Positions 52,881 through 62,215 of a stretch of DNA of 64,000 bases are shown here, in pieces. A program made the position numbers and the translations under genes. The DNA comes from Ascarosepion bandense (Eukaryota > Mollusca > Cephalopoda > Sepiida > Sepiidae), in assembly GCA_037127315.1 (NCBI GenBank), contig JBBBDQ010001270.1, positions 845,001 to 909,000 of the forward strand. Reading direction: 5' to 3'. Under the pieces are notes generated by a model. It was not told the origin of the DNA. It saw only the letters and a program-made list of their open reading frames with translations, and did no database searches. Positions within the stretch are counted from its first letter, which is position 1. Each line of letters opens with the position of its first letter.

Positions 52881-52944
52881 ACATTACGACACGGAAATTT
52901 CTGTTTCGAGATTTAAAATTTTTTATCTCGTAATCAAGCAATGT
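52881..52944 (-). other. Hammerhead-like motif, family 2, copy 2
   Basis: Minus strand: stem I ACATTGC pairs over seven positions with GTAATGT (one wobble). The core is TTGATTA instead of CTGATGA, then C, a GAGAT / ATCTC stem, an intact GAAAC, an ACA / TGT stem III and a GTC triplet. The flanking ACGTATTGTTTTTTA also matches the 19.5 kb copy. Confidence 0.5.
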
Positions 52945-53359
52945 TCAGTAACATTGGTAAAAAGGATTTACATTTGAATGTTAAAAAACAATACGTTTCC
53001 TTTTTAAAGAGTCCACATGAAGGAGGAAAACAGAAAATTTAGATGATATGGGTGTGTTTAATTTAACTAATCAGAGCAGACAATGAAATTTTAAAATATA
53101 AGTTATATGCTGGGAGAGGCAGGGTTTTTATTCATGCTAACTAAAAAATGTCATTTTATTCGGCTAGAGTCTAGACTGCTTACATATGGTAAGATGGATA
53201 CATTTTAGCTACAAGATAATTCTCTTATATTTATATGCATCTCAGCTATCTAAAAAAGATTTTTTGACTCTACTTAAAAGGACTTTTGGCATGATTAAAC
53301 TATTTTATTCGGTTCAAAGTGCATTTTTTTCGGTTCATCATATATTCATATATTCTTTA
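52945..53359. other. No gene recognised
   Basis: AT-rich sequence between the hammerhead-like motif and the mariner element. The part next to 52945 is homologous flank of the 19.5 kb copy. Confidence 0.4.
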
Positions 53360-54491
53360 CACGTCACTCAATAAGTCTTGGACTTGACATATAGACGGCA
53401 CCACTAATAAAAAATCCATAACCTTCAAATGGCACGTGACAAAATTTGGGTCCAATCGGATTATTAGGTTACAAATTACAGTTATTTAAGTGAAGCTACT
53501 ATTGCAATTTTTTCAAAACAATGGAAAAATCTGAATTTCGTGGGTTGATAAAGCGTTGCTTTATGATATGAAATATACTGTTCAAGCAAAGCAATGGCTT
53601 GATAAGTGTTATTCAGACTCGGAAGCAACGGTTAAAAGGTGGTACGCTGACATTAAACACGGTCGTACTGACAGAAATGTTGGTGAACGCTCAGGTCGTC
53701 AAAAATCAGCAGTTGTCTCGGAAAACACCCCCAAAAATTCACTTTTGTCGCGTTTGCTCTCAGTCAATCAAAAATAACAACGCGTCGACGATTCAGAGCG
53801 TTGTTTGCAACTGTTTCAACGCAGCAAGAAAGAGTTTTTGAGTAAATATATGACAATGGATGAAATATGCATCCACCACTTCACTCTGGAGTCAAATTGG
53901 CAGTCAGCTGAATGGAGAGCAGCATGTGAAAGTCGTCCAAAGTGACCAAAGATGTAAACATCAGCAGACAAGGTTTTGGTCTCCATATTTTGGGATGCGC
54001 AAGCTATTTTGTTCATCAATTACCTTGAGAAAGGAAGCACCATCAATAGCGAATATTATATACCATTATTGGTGAGTTTGAAGGGAGAACTCGCCCCAAA
54101 ACGGCCACAAATGAAGAAAAAAAGTGATGTTTCATCAACACAACGCACCTTGTCACAAGTCGATCGCAACGATAGCAAAACTACATGAATTGCATTTCGA
54201 ATTGCTTCTGCATCAACCCTATTATCCAGATATGACCGACAACTGGCTGTTTGCAAACCTCAAAAGAATGCTCCAGGGAAAGAGATCTGGCTCTAATGAA
54301 GAAGTGATATTGGAAGCTGAGGCGTATTTTGAGGCCAAACCCAAATCGTTCTACAGAAAAGGTATCTGATTGTTAGAGTTGGCATCGGTGTATCAACATA
54401 GAAGGAGACTATGTTGATGAATAAAATCGAATTTTGCCTAAAAGTTATCGTTTTTTTTTAACTTAGGACCGGGATTCATTGAGTGATGTGT
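53360..54491 (+). mobile_element. Full-length mariner with dead transposase
   Basis: Termini (CACGTCACTCAATAAGTCTT and, complementary, ACATCACTCAATGAATCC) lie next to TA on both sides. The transposase reads MEKSEFRGLIKRCF, stop, AKQWLDKCYSDSEATVKRWY, HGRTDRNVGERSGRQKSAVV, then TMDEICIHHFTLESNWQSAE, FWDAQAILFINYLEKGSTIN, FHQHNAPCHKS, PDMTDNWLFANLKRMLQGKR and EAYFEAKPKSFYRKGI. The first catalytic Asp (MDE) and the third (PDMTD region) remain. The second is His (CAC at 54139-54141 in FHQHN, where the family has FHQDN). A deletion in the middle of the DNA-binding half and several frameshifts add to this, so it cannot move itself. Confidence 0.92.
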
Positions 54492-54492
54492 T

Positions 54493-54651
54493 AACTTGCA
54501 TATTTTGGCAGGCTTTTTGTCGTAAAGTGCTCGATATCAAGATAGAGATAGAGCGTTAATAGGATTCATATAGATAAGTTTGTCACTTAACTGAGCAGTT
54601 TCATGCCCACTTCAAAGGGACTCTACTCAGTTAAGTGACAAATTTTCTATA

Positions 54652-54657
<6 letters not shown>
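54493..54657 (+). repeat. Repeat D, copy 1, with 17-bp perfect palindromic arms
   Basis: AACTTGCATATTTTGGCAGG, GTCGTAAAGTGCTCGATATC, then TTTGTCACTTAACTGAG and its exact inverse CTCAGTTAAGTGACAAA around a 28-nt loop. An inverted copy lies at 60076-60237. Confidence 0.85.

Positions 54658-54660
<3 letters not shown>

Positions 54661-54702
<42 letters not shown>
54661..54702. repeat. (AT)n microsatellite
   Basis: AT run between repeat D and the foldback element. Confidence 0.95.
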
Positions 54703-54703
<1 letters not shown>

Positions 54704-54705
<2 letters not shown>

Positions 54706-55025
54706 ACGAATTTTAACGAAACTTGGTTATAAGCAACCGACAATTTAAAATGAATTGTTTGAAGATTATTTTTTATCGATACTCGTATTTAAGTAGATAT
54801 TCTGTTTTTAATGAAACAGTATTATATATTTATATCCACCGCCATGATTATTTACGATAAATTTTGATTACGAAAAAGGGCACACATTTTCGTAATAAAA
54901 ATTTATCGTAAATAATCAGGCCGGTAGATATAAATATATAATACTGTTTCATTAAAAACAGAATATCTACTTAAATACGAGTATCGATAAAAAAAAAAAT
55001 TTAAAAAAATTATGTTCAAACAATT

Positions 55026-55031
<6 letters not shown>
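54704..55031. mobile_element. Foldback element, both arms present
   Basis: From AATTGTTTGAAGATTATTTT to the centre near 54885 and back to AATTATGTTCAAACAATTCA the sequence is self-complementary over about 140 bp per arm, with a short CACACATTTTCG centre. An extra AACGAATTTTAACGAAACTT lies outside the left arm. AT runs border both ends. A second two-arm copy is at 63140-63395 and single arms are at 180, 39783 and 40180. Confidence 0.85.
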
Positions 55032-55070
<39 letters not shown>

Positions 55071-55092
55071 ATTAATTATTCTTTACAACATG

Positions 55093-55388
55093 TCAGTCAG
55101 TCAGTTAAGTGACATACATGATACACGCTTGAGTGATTATGTCTATTTCGAGACATGACTGACTGTGCAGATTTTCCCTCGGTAGGTTGCTATTACTTTC
55201 TGCGGTAGACTGCTTGCAGACCAAGGTTTTATAAAACCCAATCTGTCATGTTATTTAAACCATAACTGGAAGGAATAGGCGAATTAATACATTTCCCAAG
55301 GGCATTTGCACGTAAGTGAATGCAAGGAATTCGGCTATCCGATTTCTCGTTCCTAGCCGACATCCACTGCATCAAAACGCACATTTAC
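55093..55388 (-). mobile_element. tRNA-derived SINE, nearly full length
   Basis: Minus strand: AATGTGCGTTTTGATGCAG at the head, a B-box-like region damaged by a deletion, the body CATTCACTTACGTGC, GGGAAATGTATTAATTCGCC, GCAGAAAGTAATAGCAACC, and the end CACTTAACTGACTGACTG. Confidence 0.85.
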
Positions 55389-55394
55389 GAACAT

Positions 55395-55552
55395 GTACAA
55401 ACTACAAATTACTACAAAATTGTACATTTTGTTTCGACATTGAAAGAACAATGTTTCATTAGGTAGTTAATCATTATTAACTACCTGGTGAGACATTGTT
55501 CTTTAATTTGTCGAAACAAAAAGTACAATTTTGTAGGAGTTTGTACATGTTC
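55395..55552. repeat. 158-bp foldback hairpin element
   Basis: AACATGTACAAACTACAAAT at the left and GTAGGAGTTTGTACATGTT at the right are inverted. The arms run to AGGTAGTTAAT / ATTAACTACCT at the centre (TCATT). TCGAAACAAAA is shared with 10935-11090. It sits between two SINE copies. Confidence 0.87.
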
Positions 55553-55558
55553 TAAAGT

Positions 55559-55653
55559 CAGTCAGTTAAGTGCCATACGTGATACACGCTTGGGCGATTG
55601 TGTCTCGAAAGAGACATGACTGACTGGGCAGAAGATTATCCCGCGGTAGGTTG
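55559..55653 (-). mobile_element. 5'-truncated SINE with target duplication
   Basis: Only the last 95 bp of the SINE is present (minus strand, from CAACCTACCGCGGGATAAT to CACTTAACTGACTGAC). TGTTCTAAAGT flanks it on both sides, at 55548-55558 and 55654-55664, an 11-bp target duplication typical of LINE-driven insertion. The left copy overlaps the end of the foldback hairpin, so the SINE landed at its edge. Confidence 0.9.
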
Positions 55654-55755
55654 TGTTCTAAAGTAATAATCAATAATAAATATTCATTGCTCTGTTTTTA
55701 TATTGAGCACTGTTTTAAATGAATGTTATCAACGTTGCGATTATTTTCTTCGTTC

Positions 55756-55759
<4 letters not shown>

Positions 55760-55809
<50 letters not shown>
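55760..55809. repeat. (AT)n microsatellite
   Basis: About 25 AT units. Confidence 0.95.
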
Positions 55810-55810
<1 letters not shown>

Positions 55811-55831
55811 CACTTAAATGAACGAATTGCT

Positions 55832-56110
55832 GTATTGGCAACTAGGTCTCACCCTTTTACTGTTGACTTACCTATTTTTTGTACCTCCCACCTGTGAAAC
55901 TCCCTTCCGTTTACTTGCTTCATTAATAAACACAATCTTCAAAAATTTAAATTTAACGTCAATCGTCTTCTTGAACCCTGTTCCATCTTTTGTCCATTCT
56001 CCAATCATTCCCACTAAAGTTTTTTCATTCACTTTCTCTCCCTGTAACTCCCTGGGTTTCAATGGCATTGTCACCTTGCTTGGGGTGAAATGATTAAAAA
56101 ACAGAAAAAA
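55832..56110 (+). mobile_element. Jockey/CR1-like LINE 3' end, diverged
   Basis: LATRSHPFTV is readable in one frame at 55838-55870, then PPTCETPFRLLASLINTIF in another (the RLWNSLP region), VNRLL, and the 3' UTR ends CTTGCTTGGGGTGAAATGAT. Shorter 3' UTR than other copies. Confidence 0.75.
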
Positions 56111-56167
56111 AATCATGTACAACCTAGTCTAGTAATTTAATTAACAATTATTTTTCTTTTATATCCT

Positions 56168-56795
56168 GTGTTTCTTCAGAACGTAGGCGATCATAGCCCT
56201 CCATAACTTCCTGATGTATCTCTTAACAATTTTGTCTTGTTATTTTTCCCACACTCTGCTCTGCCATCGATTTATGGCTGACACTAGCCAATCATATTAC
56301 TGTGAGGGGGAACCAAGGTTTATGCATATTCATTAAATTACATATTCATTACATCATTAGTTATAAACATAACCAATGTTTATAATAGACGCAGGTACAA
56401 ATCTGAGAAACCTTAACTATAAATTCGTCTTTTTAACCAAGCTTTAAGACTCACGGATAAACGCAACTCTTGATAGGTTTTCTGAAATCAAGTATAAACC
56501 TGATCAATATTTTCGGACGCACTAAAACATAAATCTTCACTTATGCTCTGCTATCAAGTATGTCTTGCGATGTTTTCTCCTGTCTCTCTTTATCTCCACT
56601 CGCCCTGTGCGTATCAGATTCTCCAAGGCCACCTCCCTCATTACGTCTCCCAGAAACTTCATATTACTTTTCCTGATGTTCAGCATGTTTTCTTTTCATC
56701 TCCATTTGACCCCCGAACCTCCTCGTTGCTCACATGTTTGGTCCATGATATCCTCAGCATCCTTCTGTAGAACTACATTTCTGTTACTTCGAGTA
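56168..56795 (-). mobile_element. RTE-clade LINE split by another repeat
   Basis: The 3' end (plus strand 56168-56268: TTCTTCAGAACGTAGGCGAT to CTCTGCCATCGAT) and the more upstream part (56536-56795: MWFYRRMLRIS-, NDEVLERM- and KRQL-coding blocks on the minus strand) are separated by a 247-bp insertion of repeat E. Together they equal a normal RTE 3' end. Confidence 0.85.
56270..56516 (-). repeat. Repeat E, copy 1, inserted in an RTE
   Basis: Nearly identical by eye to 59445-59690 on the other strand: TATGGCTGACACTAGCCAAT, CATATTACTGTGAGGGGGAA, TTATAATAGACGCAGGTACA, CTCACGGATAAACGCAACTC. GGCTGACACTAGCC is a small palindrome at one end. A diverged relative is at 17504. No coding capacity. Confidence 0.88.
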
Positions 56796-57754
56796 TCTTC
56801 TTCATTTGCATTTTATTTCTGGCCTCACTATCTGTATATTTTACTCGGCGCAAGGTTTTGCTATGAAATGAATGTTCATTGCTATGGCAACACCCACTAA
56901 CGGCTTGCTGGCACATGTCTGTGTTGAACGTTCGGCCAACAGTTGATGTTATGGCTACCAGCTGCGGTGTCTGCTTGAATTCATTTTAAGTGCGTTGCTT
57001 CTTTTTTCCTTTCCCAAGGGTAATAGTGCGAACTGAACACACCGGACGGGGCCGGAACGTGATCCCAGCTCGTTGATTTAAGTTATTTTTTCCCGACGAT
57101 AACCAACACACTAACCGTATCTCCACGGCTTTCCTTCAAATGAAACAGAAGTCTAAAATAATACTGAACAGATTAAAAATAAAAATAGGTGGGTGAAGGC
57201 ATTTATGTAATCTAAAAAAAACAAAAAAACACGTAATATATTTTAGCTCAGACAGATCGAATTTATCATCAGAATCAATTAAGTACCAATGTAAATATTT
57301 CAGATCTAATCATCGCGCTTTAATTCGACAAATATTTTTACAGTTAGATATGGTGTTGCAAGACGTTCTGCTCTAATGGCTATCAATCTGGGGTCTCATT
57401 TCGACCCCCCTCTTGAGGCTCGAATTTCGCAGCGTTGTGCCAGATCTAATCTAATCTTACAGTTAATTCTTTACCATCTAAAATATTTGAACTTGTATAT
57501 CAACGATACATTAGAAATACTAGTGTATCATTATAATGGGACTTCACGTCAGTGGGCGGTGTGCAAGTGAATCGTTGAGAGGAACGATACACATTCTCTC
57601 CTGATGACCCCAAATTAATTTAAATGTAAATTCGAGAGGAAGACATTCAAAAGTAATTCAATGAAATCATATACCGTAGAGAAGCTCGGTGGAAGTGTCA
57701 TCGACATGAAGAGCATTACACATTCAGCTCGCTTTCAGGTGAGTCTCAAATCAA
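56796..57754. other. No gene recognised
   Basis: About 950 bp with no repeat match noticed. Only short uninformative open frames. Confidence 0.35.
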
Positions 57755-57920
57755 TCAGTCAGTTAAATGCCATACGTGATACACACTTGGGCGATCATGT
57801 TTCGAAAGAGACATGACTGACTGGGCAGAAGATTATCCCGCAGTAGGTTGCCATTACTTTCTGCGGTAGACTGGTTGCCAACCAAGGCTATAGAACCCAA
57901 TCTGTTCTATTATTTGACTT
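57755..57920 (-). mobile_element. SINE 3' part
   Basis: Minus strand: ACAGATTGGGTTCTATAGCC, GGTTGGCAACCAGTCTACCG, GCAACCTACTGCGGGATAAT, terminal CATTTAACTGACTGAT. The tRNA-like head is missing (5' truncation). Confidence 0.88.
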
Positions 57921-57965
57921 GTATTTAGAGGAGAAAGAGATGTATTATATTATTAAATAGTAATT

Positions 57966-58016
57966 AGTGGGGGATCAGTTTTATATTGTTATGAAGTAAT
58001 AAACTGATCCCCCACT
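57966..58016. mobile_element. 51-bp palindromic MITE
   Basis: AGTGGGGGATCAGTTT and AAACTGATCCCCCACT are exact inverse arms with a short AT-rich centre. Same length and sequence type as 5642-5692. Confidence 0.85.
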
Positions 58017-58189
58017 GCACCACGGAGCTCACCCGAGTTTCAATTACTTTTCAAATAATTACCTTCTCTTGTCAAGTCTAGGCTGGTGGATTTTACGACA
58101 TATCAAACGTTATTGGGTGATTAAAATCTCTAAATTTGTTTTTAATTTAAACATGTGCCAATCTAGGTAAATATTGGTTGTGTTTAAAT

Positions 58190-58266
58190 AAGTTTACATT
58201 GCTAAATATTGAGTTTATACTTGAGTCAATATAGTGAGTCTTGATCGGGTTTATACTTGCGCTTAT
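58190..58266 (+). repeat. Partial 180-bp satellite unit, left of a LINE
   Basis: TATACTTGAGTCAATATAGT then GAGTCTTGATCGGGTTTATA then CTTGCGCTTA is the end of the 180-bp unit described at 58844. The next base begins the LINE tail, so the unit is interrupted. Confidence 0.88.
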
Positions 58267-58840
58267 TTTTTTTTTCTTTTTATAATCATTTCACCCCAAG
58301 CAAGGCAGAAACGCCACTGATGTGCAGGGGGTTACATAAATGTAAAAAGATTAATTAGAAAAGAGTGAGGAGTACAAACTAGTTAGAAAGGAACAATAGA
58401 AAGCTGAGAAAGCAGGTGCAATGACAGATACATAGGTGGAGAGAAAGTGAAGGTTATACAGGGGAGGGGAGAGAGCTAGAGGCCAGTGGTTAGTAGATGA
58501 GTATTAACTTTGCATTTAAATTTCTGGAGGTTGTAGCCGTCAGGAAAGCAAGAATACGGGAGTGAGTTCCACAGGCGGGAAGTGCGAGAGAGGAAGCTGC
58601 AGGAGCAGAATTGTCGTCTGCATTTGGCTAACCTGACTGTGAATGGGTGGGACCCAGTTGCCAGTCTGGTTGCACGGGTAAACACCTGTTGAGGAGGCAT
58701 CAGTGACTTAAGCTCATCCGAGCAGAAGCCATGAAAGTATTTATAGAAGAGACAGAGGGAGGCCACATTTCGACGATGGGAAAGTGGCTGCAGTCGAGTC
58801 GCCAGATCAGTACCTATCACATTACAGACTCTCCTTTGGA
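58267..58840 (-). mobile_element. Jockey/CR1-like LINE 3' end inserted in a satellite unit
   Basis: The minus strand is open 58820-58476 (114 codons): IGTDLATRLQPLSHRRNVAS, LCLFYKYFHGFCSDELKSLM, LATGSHPFTVRLAKCRRQFC, TSRLWNSLPYSCFPDGYNLQ. The 3' UTR ends with AATGATTATAAAAAGAAAAA (58265-58290 on the plus strand). The right border meets AGAAAAATTCTAG of the satellite, and the two satellite halves match an uninterrupted unit except for about three bases. Confidence 0.9.
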
Positions 58841-58843
58841 GTT

Positions 58844-59343
58844 AGAAAAATTCTAGTCGGGTTTATTACTTACGTCTTTAGCGACAACATTGGCATGGGA
58901 TGTAATTCTTTATACATGTAAACACTGGTCGGGAATATACTTCAGTCTACAGGTAAATATTGGATGGGTTAATACTTGAGTCAATATAGTGAGTCTTGAT
59001 CGGGTTTATACTTGCGCTTATAAAGAAAAATTCTAGTCGGGTTTATTACTTACGTCTTTAGCGACAACATTGGCATGGGATGTAATTCTTTATACATGTA
59101 AACACTGGTCGGGAATATACTTCAGTCTACAGGTAAATATTGGATGGGTTAATACTTGAGTCAATATAGTGAGTCTTGATCGGGTTTATACTTGCGCTTA
59201 TAAAGAAAAATTCTAGTCGGGTTTATTACTTACGTCTTTAGCGACAACATTGGCATGGGATGTAATTCTTTATACATGTAAACACTGGTCGGGAATATAC
59301 TTCAGTCTACAGGTAAATATTGGATGGGTTAATACTTGAGTCT
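58844..59343 (+). repeat. 180-bp satellite, three near-identical tandem units
   Basis: AGAAAAATTCTAGTCGGG begins units at 58844, 59024 and 59204 (exact 180-bp period). The stretches 58861-58980, 59041-59160 and 59221-59340 look identical. Each unit itself contains shorter GTCGGGTTTAT(T)ACTT motifs related to the neighbouring 33-35 bp minisatellite. Confidence 0.95.
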
Positions 59344-59444
59344 ATATTAATAAACATTAATGCTGGTACATGCTTGAATCTATGCAGATAAACACTGGTC
59401 GGGTTTAGACTTACGTCTATAAGTGAAGATTTATGCTTTAGTTC
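59344..59444 (+). repeat. 33-35 bp minisatellite, diverged units
   Basis: Units of the type AACACTGGTCGGGTTTA-ACTT-GTCTATA continue from the satellite. Confidence 0.75.
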
Positions 59445-59690
59445 GTTCGAAAATATTGATCAGGTTTATACTTGATTTCAGAAAACCTATCAAGAGTTGC
59501 GTTTATCCGTGAGTCTTAAAGCTTGGTCAAATAGACGAATTTATAGTTAAGGTTTCTCAGATTTGTACCTGCGTCTATTATAAACATTGGTTATGTTTAT
59601 AACTAATGATGTAATGAATATTTAATGTAATGAATATGCATACACCTTGGTTCCCCCTCACAGTAATATGATTGGCTAGTGTCAGCCATA
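59445..59690 (+). repeat. Repeat E, copy 2
   Basis: Inverse of 56270-56516 with very few differences. Here it is continuous with the minisatellite (AAAATATTGATCAGGTTTAT), suggesting that repeat E originally belongs to this satellite-rich environment. Confidence 0.88.
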
Positions 59691-59878
59691 AATATAGACT
59701 AAGCCGAGAACGGGATAGGTCTACGTCTATTGAAACGCCTATTGACTACGCCTATTGCATAAGCCAACGTCTCAGCATACTGTATACGACTACGACGAGT
59801 ACCGTCCATTACGTCTACTTGCTAGATTGTTCTACGTGGTTACATTTGCCAAAACCGCTTAGCTACTTCCAATCATTT
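59691..59878 (+). repeat. Repeat I, copy 1
   Basis: GACTAAGCCGAGAACGGGAT, CTACGTCTATTGAAACG, CGTCTCAGCATACTGTATAC, TGCTAGATTGTTCTACGTGG and TTAGCTACTTCCAATCAT. A second copy lies at 60239-60400, continuing at 60704-60723. Not coding. Confidence 0.85.
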
Positions 59879-60012
59879 TAAGAAAAGACTCATTCTGGCA
59901 GAGATTTTACACCTGATGGAAGGAATATTGTAGGGTCTGATGAAATGGGCTAATTAAACTCATTGAAATGAGCTAGTGTTCATAACCAGTTGAAATGACG
60001 TGTTGAATTTTC

Positions 60013-60015
<3 letters not shown>

Positions 60016-60074
<59 letters not shown>
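60016..60074. repeat. (AT)n microsatellite
   Basis: About 28 AT units with one interruption. Confidence 0.95.
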
Positions 60075-60075
<1 letters not shown>

Positions 60076-60237
60076 AGTTTGTTAACTGAGTTGAGTCCCT
60101 TTGAAGTCGGCATGAACCTGCTCAATTAAGTGACAAACTTATCTACATTAATCCTATTAACACTCTATCTCTCTCTCGATATTGAGCACTTTACGACAAA
60201 AAGCCTGCCAAAATATGCAAGTTAACACATCACTCAA
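60076..60237 (-). repeat. Repeat D, copy 2, with a mariner terminus
   Basis: Inverse of 54493-54657 (GACAAACTTAT, CATTAATCCTATTAACACTC, CTTTACGACAAAAAGCCTGC, CAAAATATGCAAGTTAACAC), continuing into ATCACTCAATA, which equals the last bases of the mariner at 53360-54491. The palindromic arms are degraded by about 5 bp here. Confidence 0.82.
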
Positions 60238-60238
60238 T

Positions 60239-60400
60239 ACCGACTAAGGCGAGGACGGAATAGGACTACGTCTATTAGTCTACGTCTATTGGAACGTCTA
60301 TTGACTACGCCTATTGCATAAGCCTACGTATCAGCATACTGTATACGACTACGACAAGTACCGTTCAGTATGTCTACTTGCTAGATTGTCCTACGTGGTT
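60239..60400 (+). repeat. Repeat I, copy 2, interrupted by an RTE
   Basis: GACTAAGGCGAGGACGGAAT to CCTACGTGGTT matches copy 1; the match resumes after the RTE with TTAGCTACTTCGAATCAT at 60706. Confidence 0.88.
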
Positions 60401-60703
60401 CTCCTTCTTCTATGTGCCCTGTTCCTTCAGGACGTAGGCGATCATGGTTCTCCACGTCTCCTTATCCCTTGTGGTTCTTAGTATGTTTGCTCCTGTTACT
60501 TCTGGCAACCCCCGTTCCGTCATCCACCTGATCAGGCCCTGCAAATATGTTATCCGCTGCCTTCCTCTGTATCTCTTTCCTTCTATCTGACCAGTCAATA
60601 TTAGGTTCTCCAAGCTCTCCTTCCTCATTGCGTGTCTCAGAAACGTCAGTTGTCTCTTCCTGATGCTCAGTATTAATTTCCTTTTTGTTGCCATTCTTTC
60701 CAA
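60401..60703 (-). mobile_element. RTE-clade LINE, young 3' end
   Basis: The minus strand is fully open from 60703: MERMATKRKLILSIRKRQLT, FLRHAMRKESLENLILTGQI, RQRITYLQGLIRWMTERGLP to MIAYVLKEQGT, stop, then AGAAGAAGGAG. No stops or shifts in 97 codons, so it is among the youngest copies. Its insertion site is known from repeat I copy 1. Confidence 0.92.
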
Positions 60704-60739
60704 CTTAGCTACTTCGAATCATATATATATATACCTTTC

Positions 60740-61180
60740 CGGGATATATCACTGAGTCGATCGGTAAAAATTGGTCGAGTTTATACTTGAGACTGTATGT
60801 AAATATTGGTTAGGTTAACTTTTAAATAGATGTTTTCCTGATTTCTTATAGAACGATTACTCTCTGATTAATATACTTGAGTCTGTAGGTGAATATTCAT
60901 CAGGTTCGTATCTAAATCTATAGGTGAAGATTGACCGGATTAATATTTGAGTCTACAGGTAAACATTGGTTGGGTTAATACTTGAGACTATAGGTAAAAA
61001 TTGGTCGGGTTTTTACTTGAGTTTATAGGTGAATGTACGTCAGGATCATTTCCAAGTCTATAAGTAAAGATTGGTTGCGTTTATAGTTGAGCCGATAAGT
61101 AAATATTGATTGGGTTAATAGTTGATAAAGATTGGTCAAGTTTATACTTGGATATATAGGTGAATATCTGAGCAAATTTT
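60740..61180 (+). repeat. 33-35 bp minisatellite array
   Basis: About twelve diverged units of the type GTAAATATTGGTTGGGTTAA-ACTTGAGTCTATAG. It is related to the motifs inside the 180-bp satellite. Confidence 0.9.
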
Positions 61181-61690
61181 CACTTGAACGGTCGCATTTC
61201 TTTTTGTGTAGTTGGTGTATTACCACTTTGTGGAGAATTCCAACTAGTCTCGCTTCGCTTCGTCCATGACAGTGGAAGATATGTCGATTTAAATGTAGCT
61301 GTCTGGAAAGAGACAGAAACCAATTTTAACGATGTTGTAGTGATGAGATCGAATGAATGCAGCCTGAATCACTCTGTGTCAATTGCCTGTGGCCAGTTTA
61401 AGTAAGGGTTGTTCGTTTGTAATTGCAGACAGCCGGTAAGGTTTCCCATCTCTTCCCTGTCTTAGCAAACCGCCCTTTTTCATCATTGCTCCCTTTAGTA
61501 TGAGCCCAGAGATTACGGCAGCTAAACTTCACACTTCGGAGAATGAAGAAGAATATTTCCGTAAGATATCAGTGCCGTGGAACAAAGAGGAAGACAGGTT
61601 AATGGTCGGGAATAGGGGTAAGGCTAAGGGGAAATTGATCGAGCTTCCATATGGCGGAGAAAATCGAAACGAGGTTTTATTTTCTTTTAA
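61181..61690. other. No gene recognised
   Basis: Open stretches at 61184-61405 and 61500-61784 have no known motif, and the second runs through the MITE that follows, which argues against coding. Confidence 0.4.
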
Positions 61691-61912
61691 CCCTCTAGGA
61701 CCATTAGTATCATATTTGATACAGTATTTCCCTATAAGGAAACATTTGGTATTTCCCTATAAGGAAACATTTGGTATTCATTGACTGAGCAGTCAGTACT
61801 GCTTTCATTTGAAATTTATAAAATATTTCTCTTAAAAAATTTTTCAGGAAAATATTTCTTTCAAGGCTTGTTTTCATACTGTATCAAATATGATACGAAT
61901 GGCCCTAGAGGG
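61691..61912. mobile_element. 222-bp piggyBac-type MITE
   Basis: TTAA flanks both sides (61687-61690 and 61913-61916). The termini are inverted over about 37 bp with two mismatches: left CCCTCTAGGACCATTAGTAT, right (complement) CCCTCTAGGGCCATTCGTAT. TTAA target plus CCCT ends is the piggyBac signature. A 25-bp sequence (TATTTCCCTATAAGGAAACA) is duplicated in tandem at 61722-61775. No transposase. Confidence 0.88.
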
Positions 61913-61920
61913 TTAATATC

Positions 61921-62215
61921 TTATGTGGTGCAGTGGATATCGGCTAGGAACGAGAAATCAGAGAGCCAAGTTCGGATTCCAGTTAAATTCGTTGCATTCA
62001 CTTACAAGCAAATACATTTGGGAAAGGTATTAATCCATCTCTTCTCCCTCCAGCTATGGGTTAAATAGCAGGATAGATTGGGCTCTATAGCGTTGTTTGG
62101 CAACCAGTCTACCACAGAAAAAATGGCAACCTACTGCAGAAAAAATCTTCTGCCTCGTCAGTGATGGATCGAAAAAGACATGATCGCCAAGCGTATATCA
62201 CGTATGGTACTTAAG
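61921..62215 (+). mobile_element. tRNA-derived SINE, nearly full length
   Basis: A-box-like TGGTGCAGTGG, B-box-like AAGTTCGGATTCC, GGGAAAGGTATTAATCC, CAGCTATGGGTTAAATAGC, GGCAACCAGTCTACC, GACATGATCGCC, ending GTATGGTACTTAAG. It begins 8 bp after the piggyBac MITE. Confidence 0.87.
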
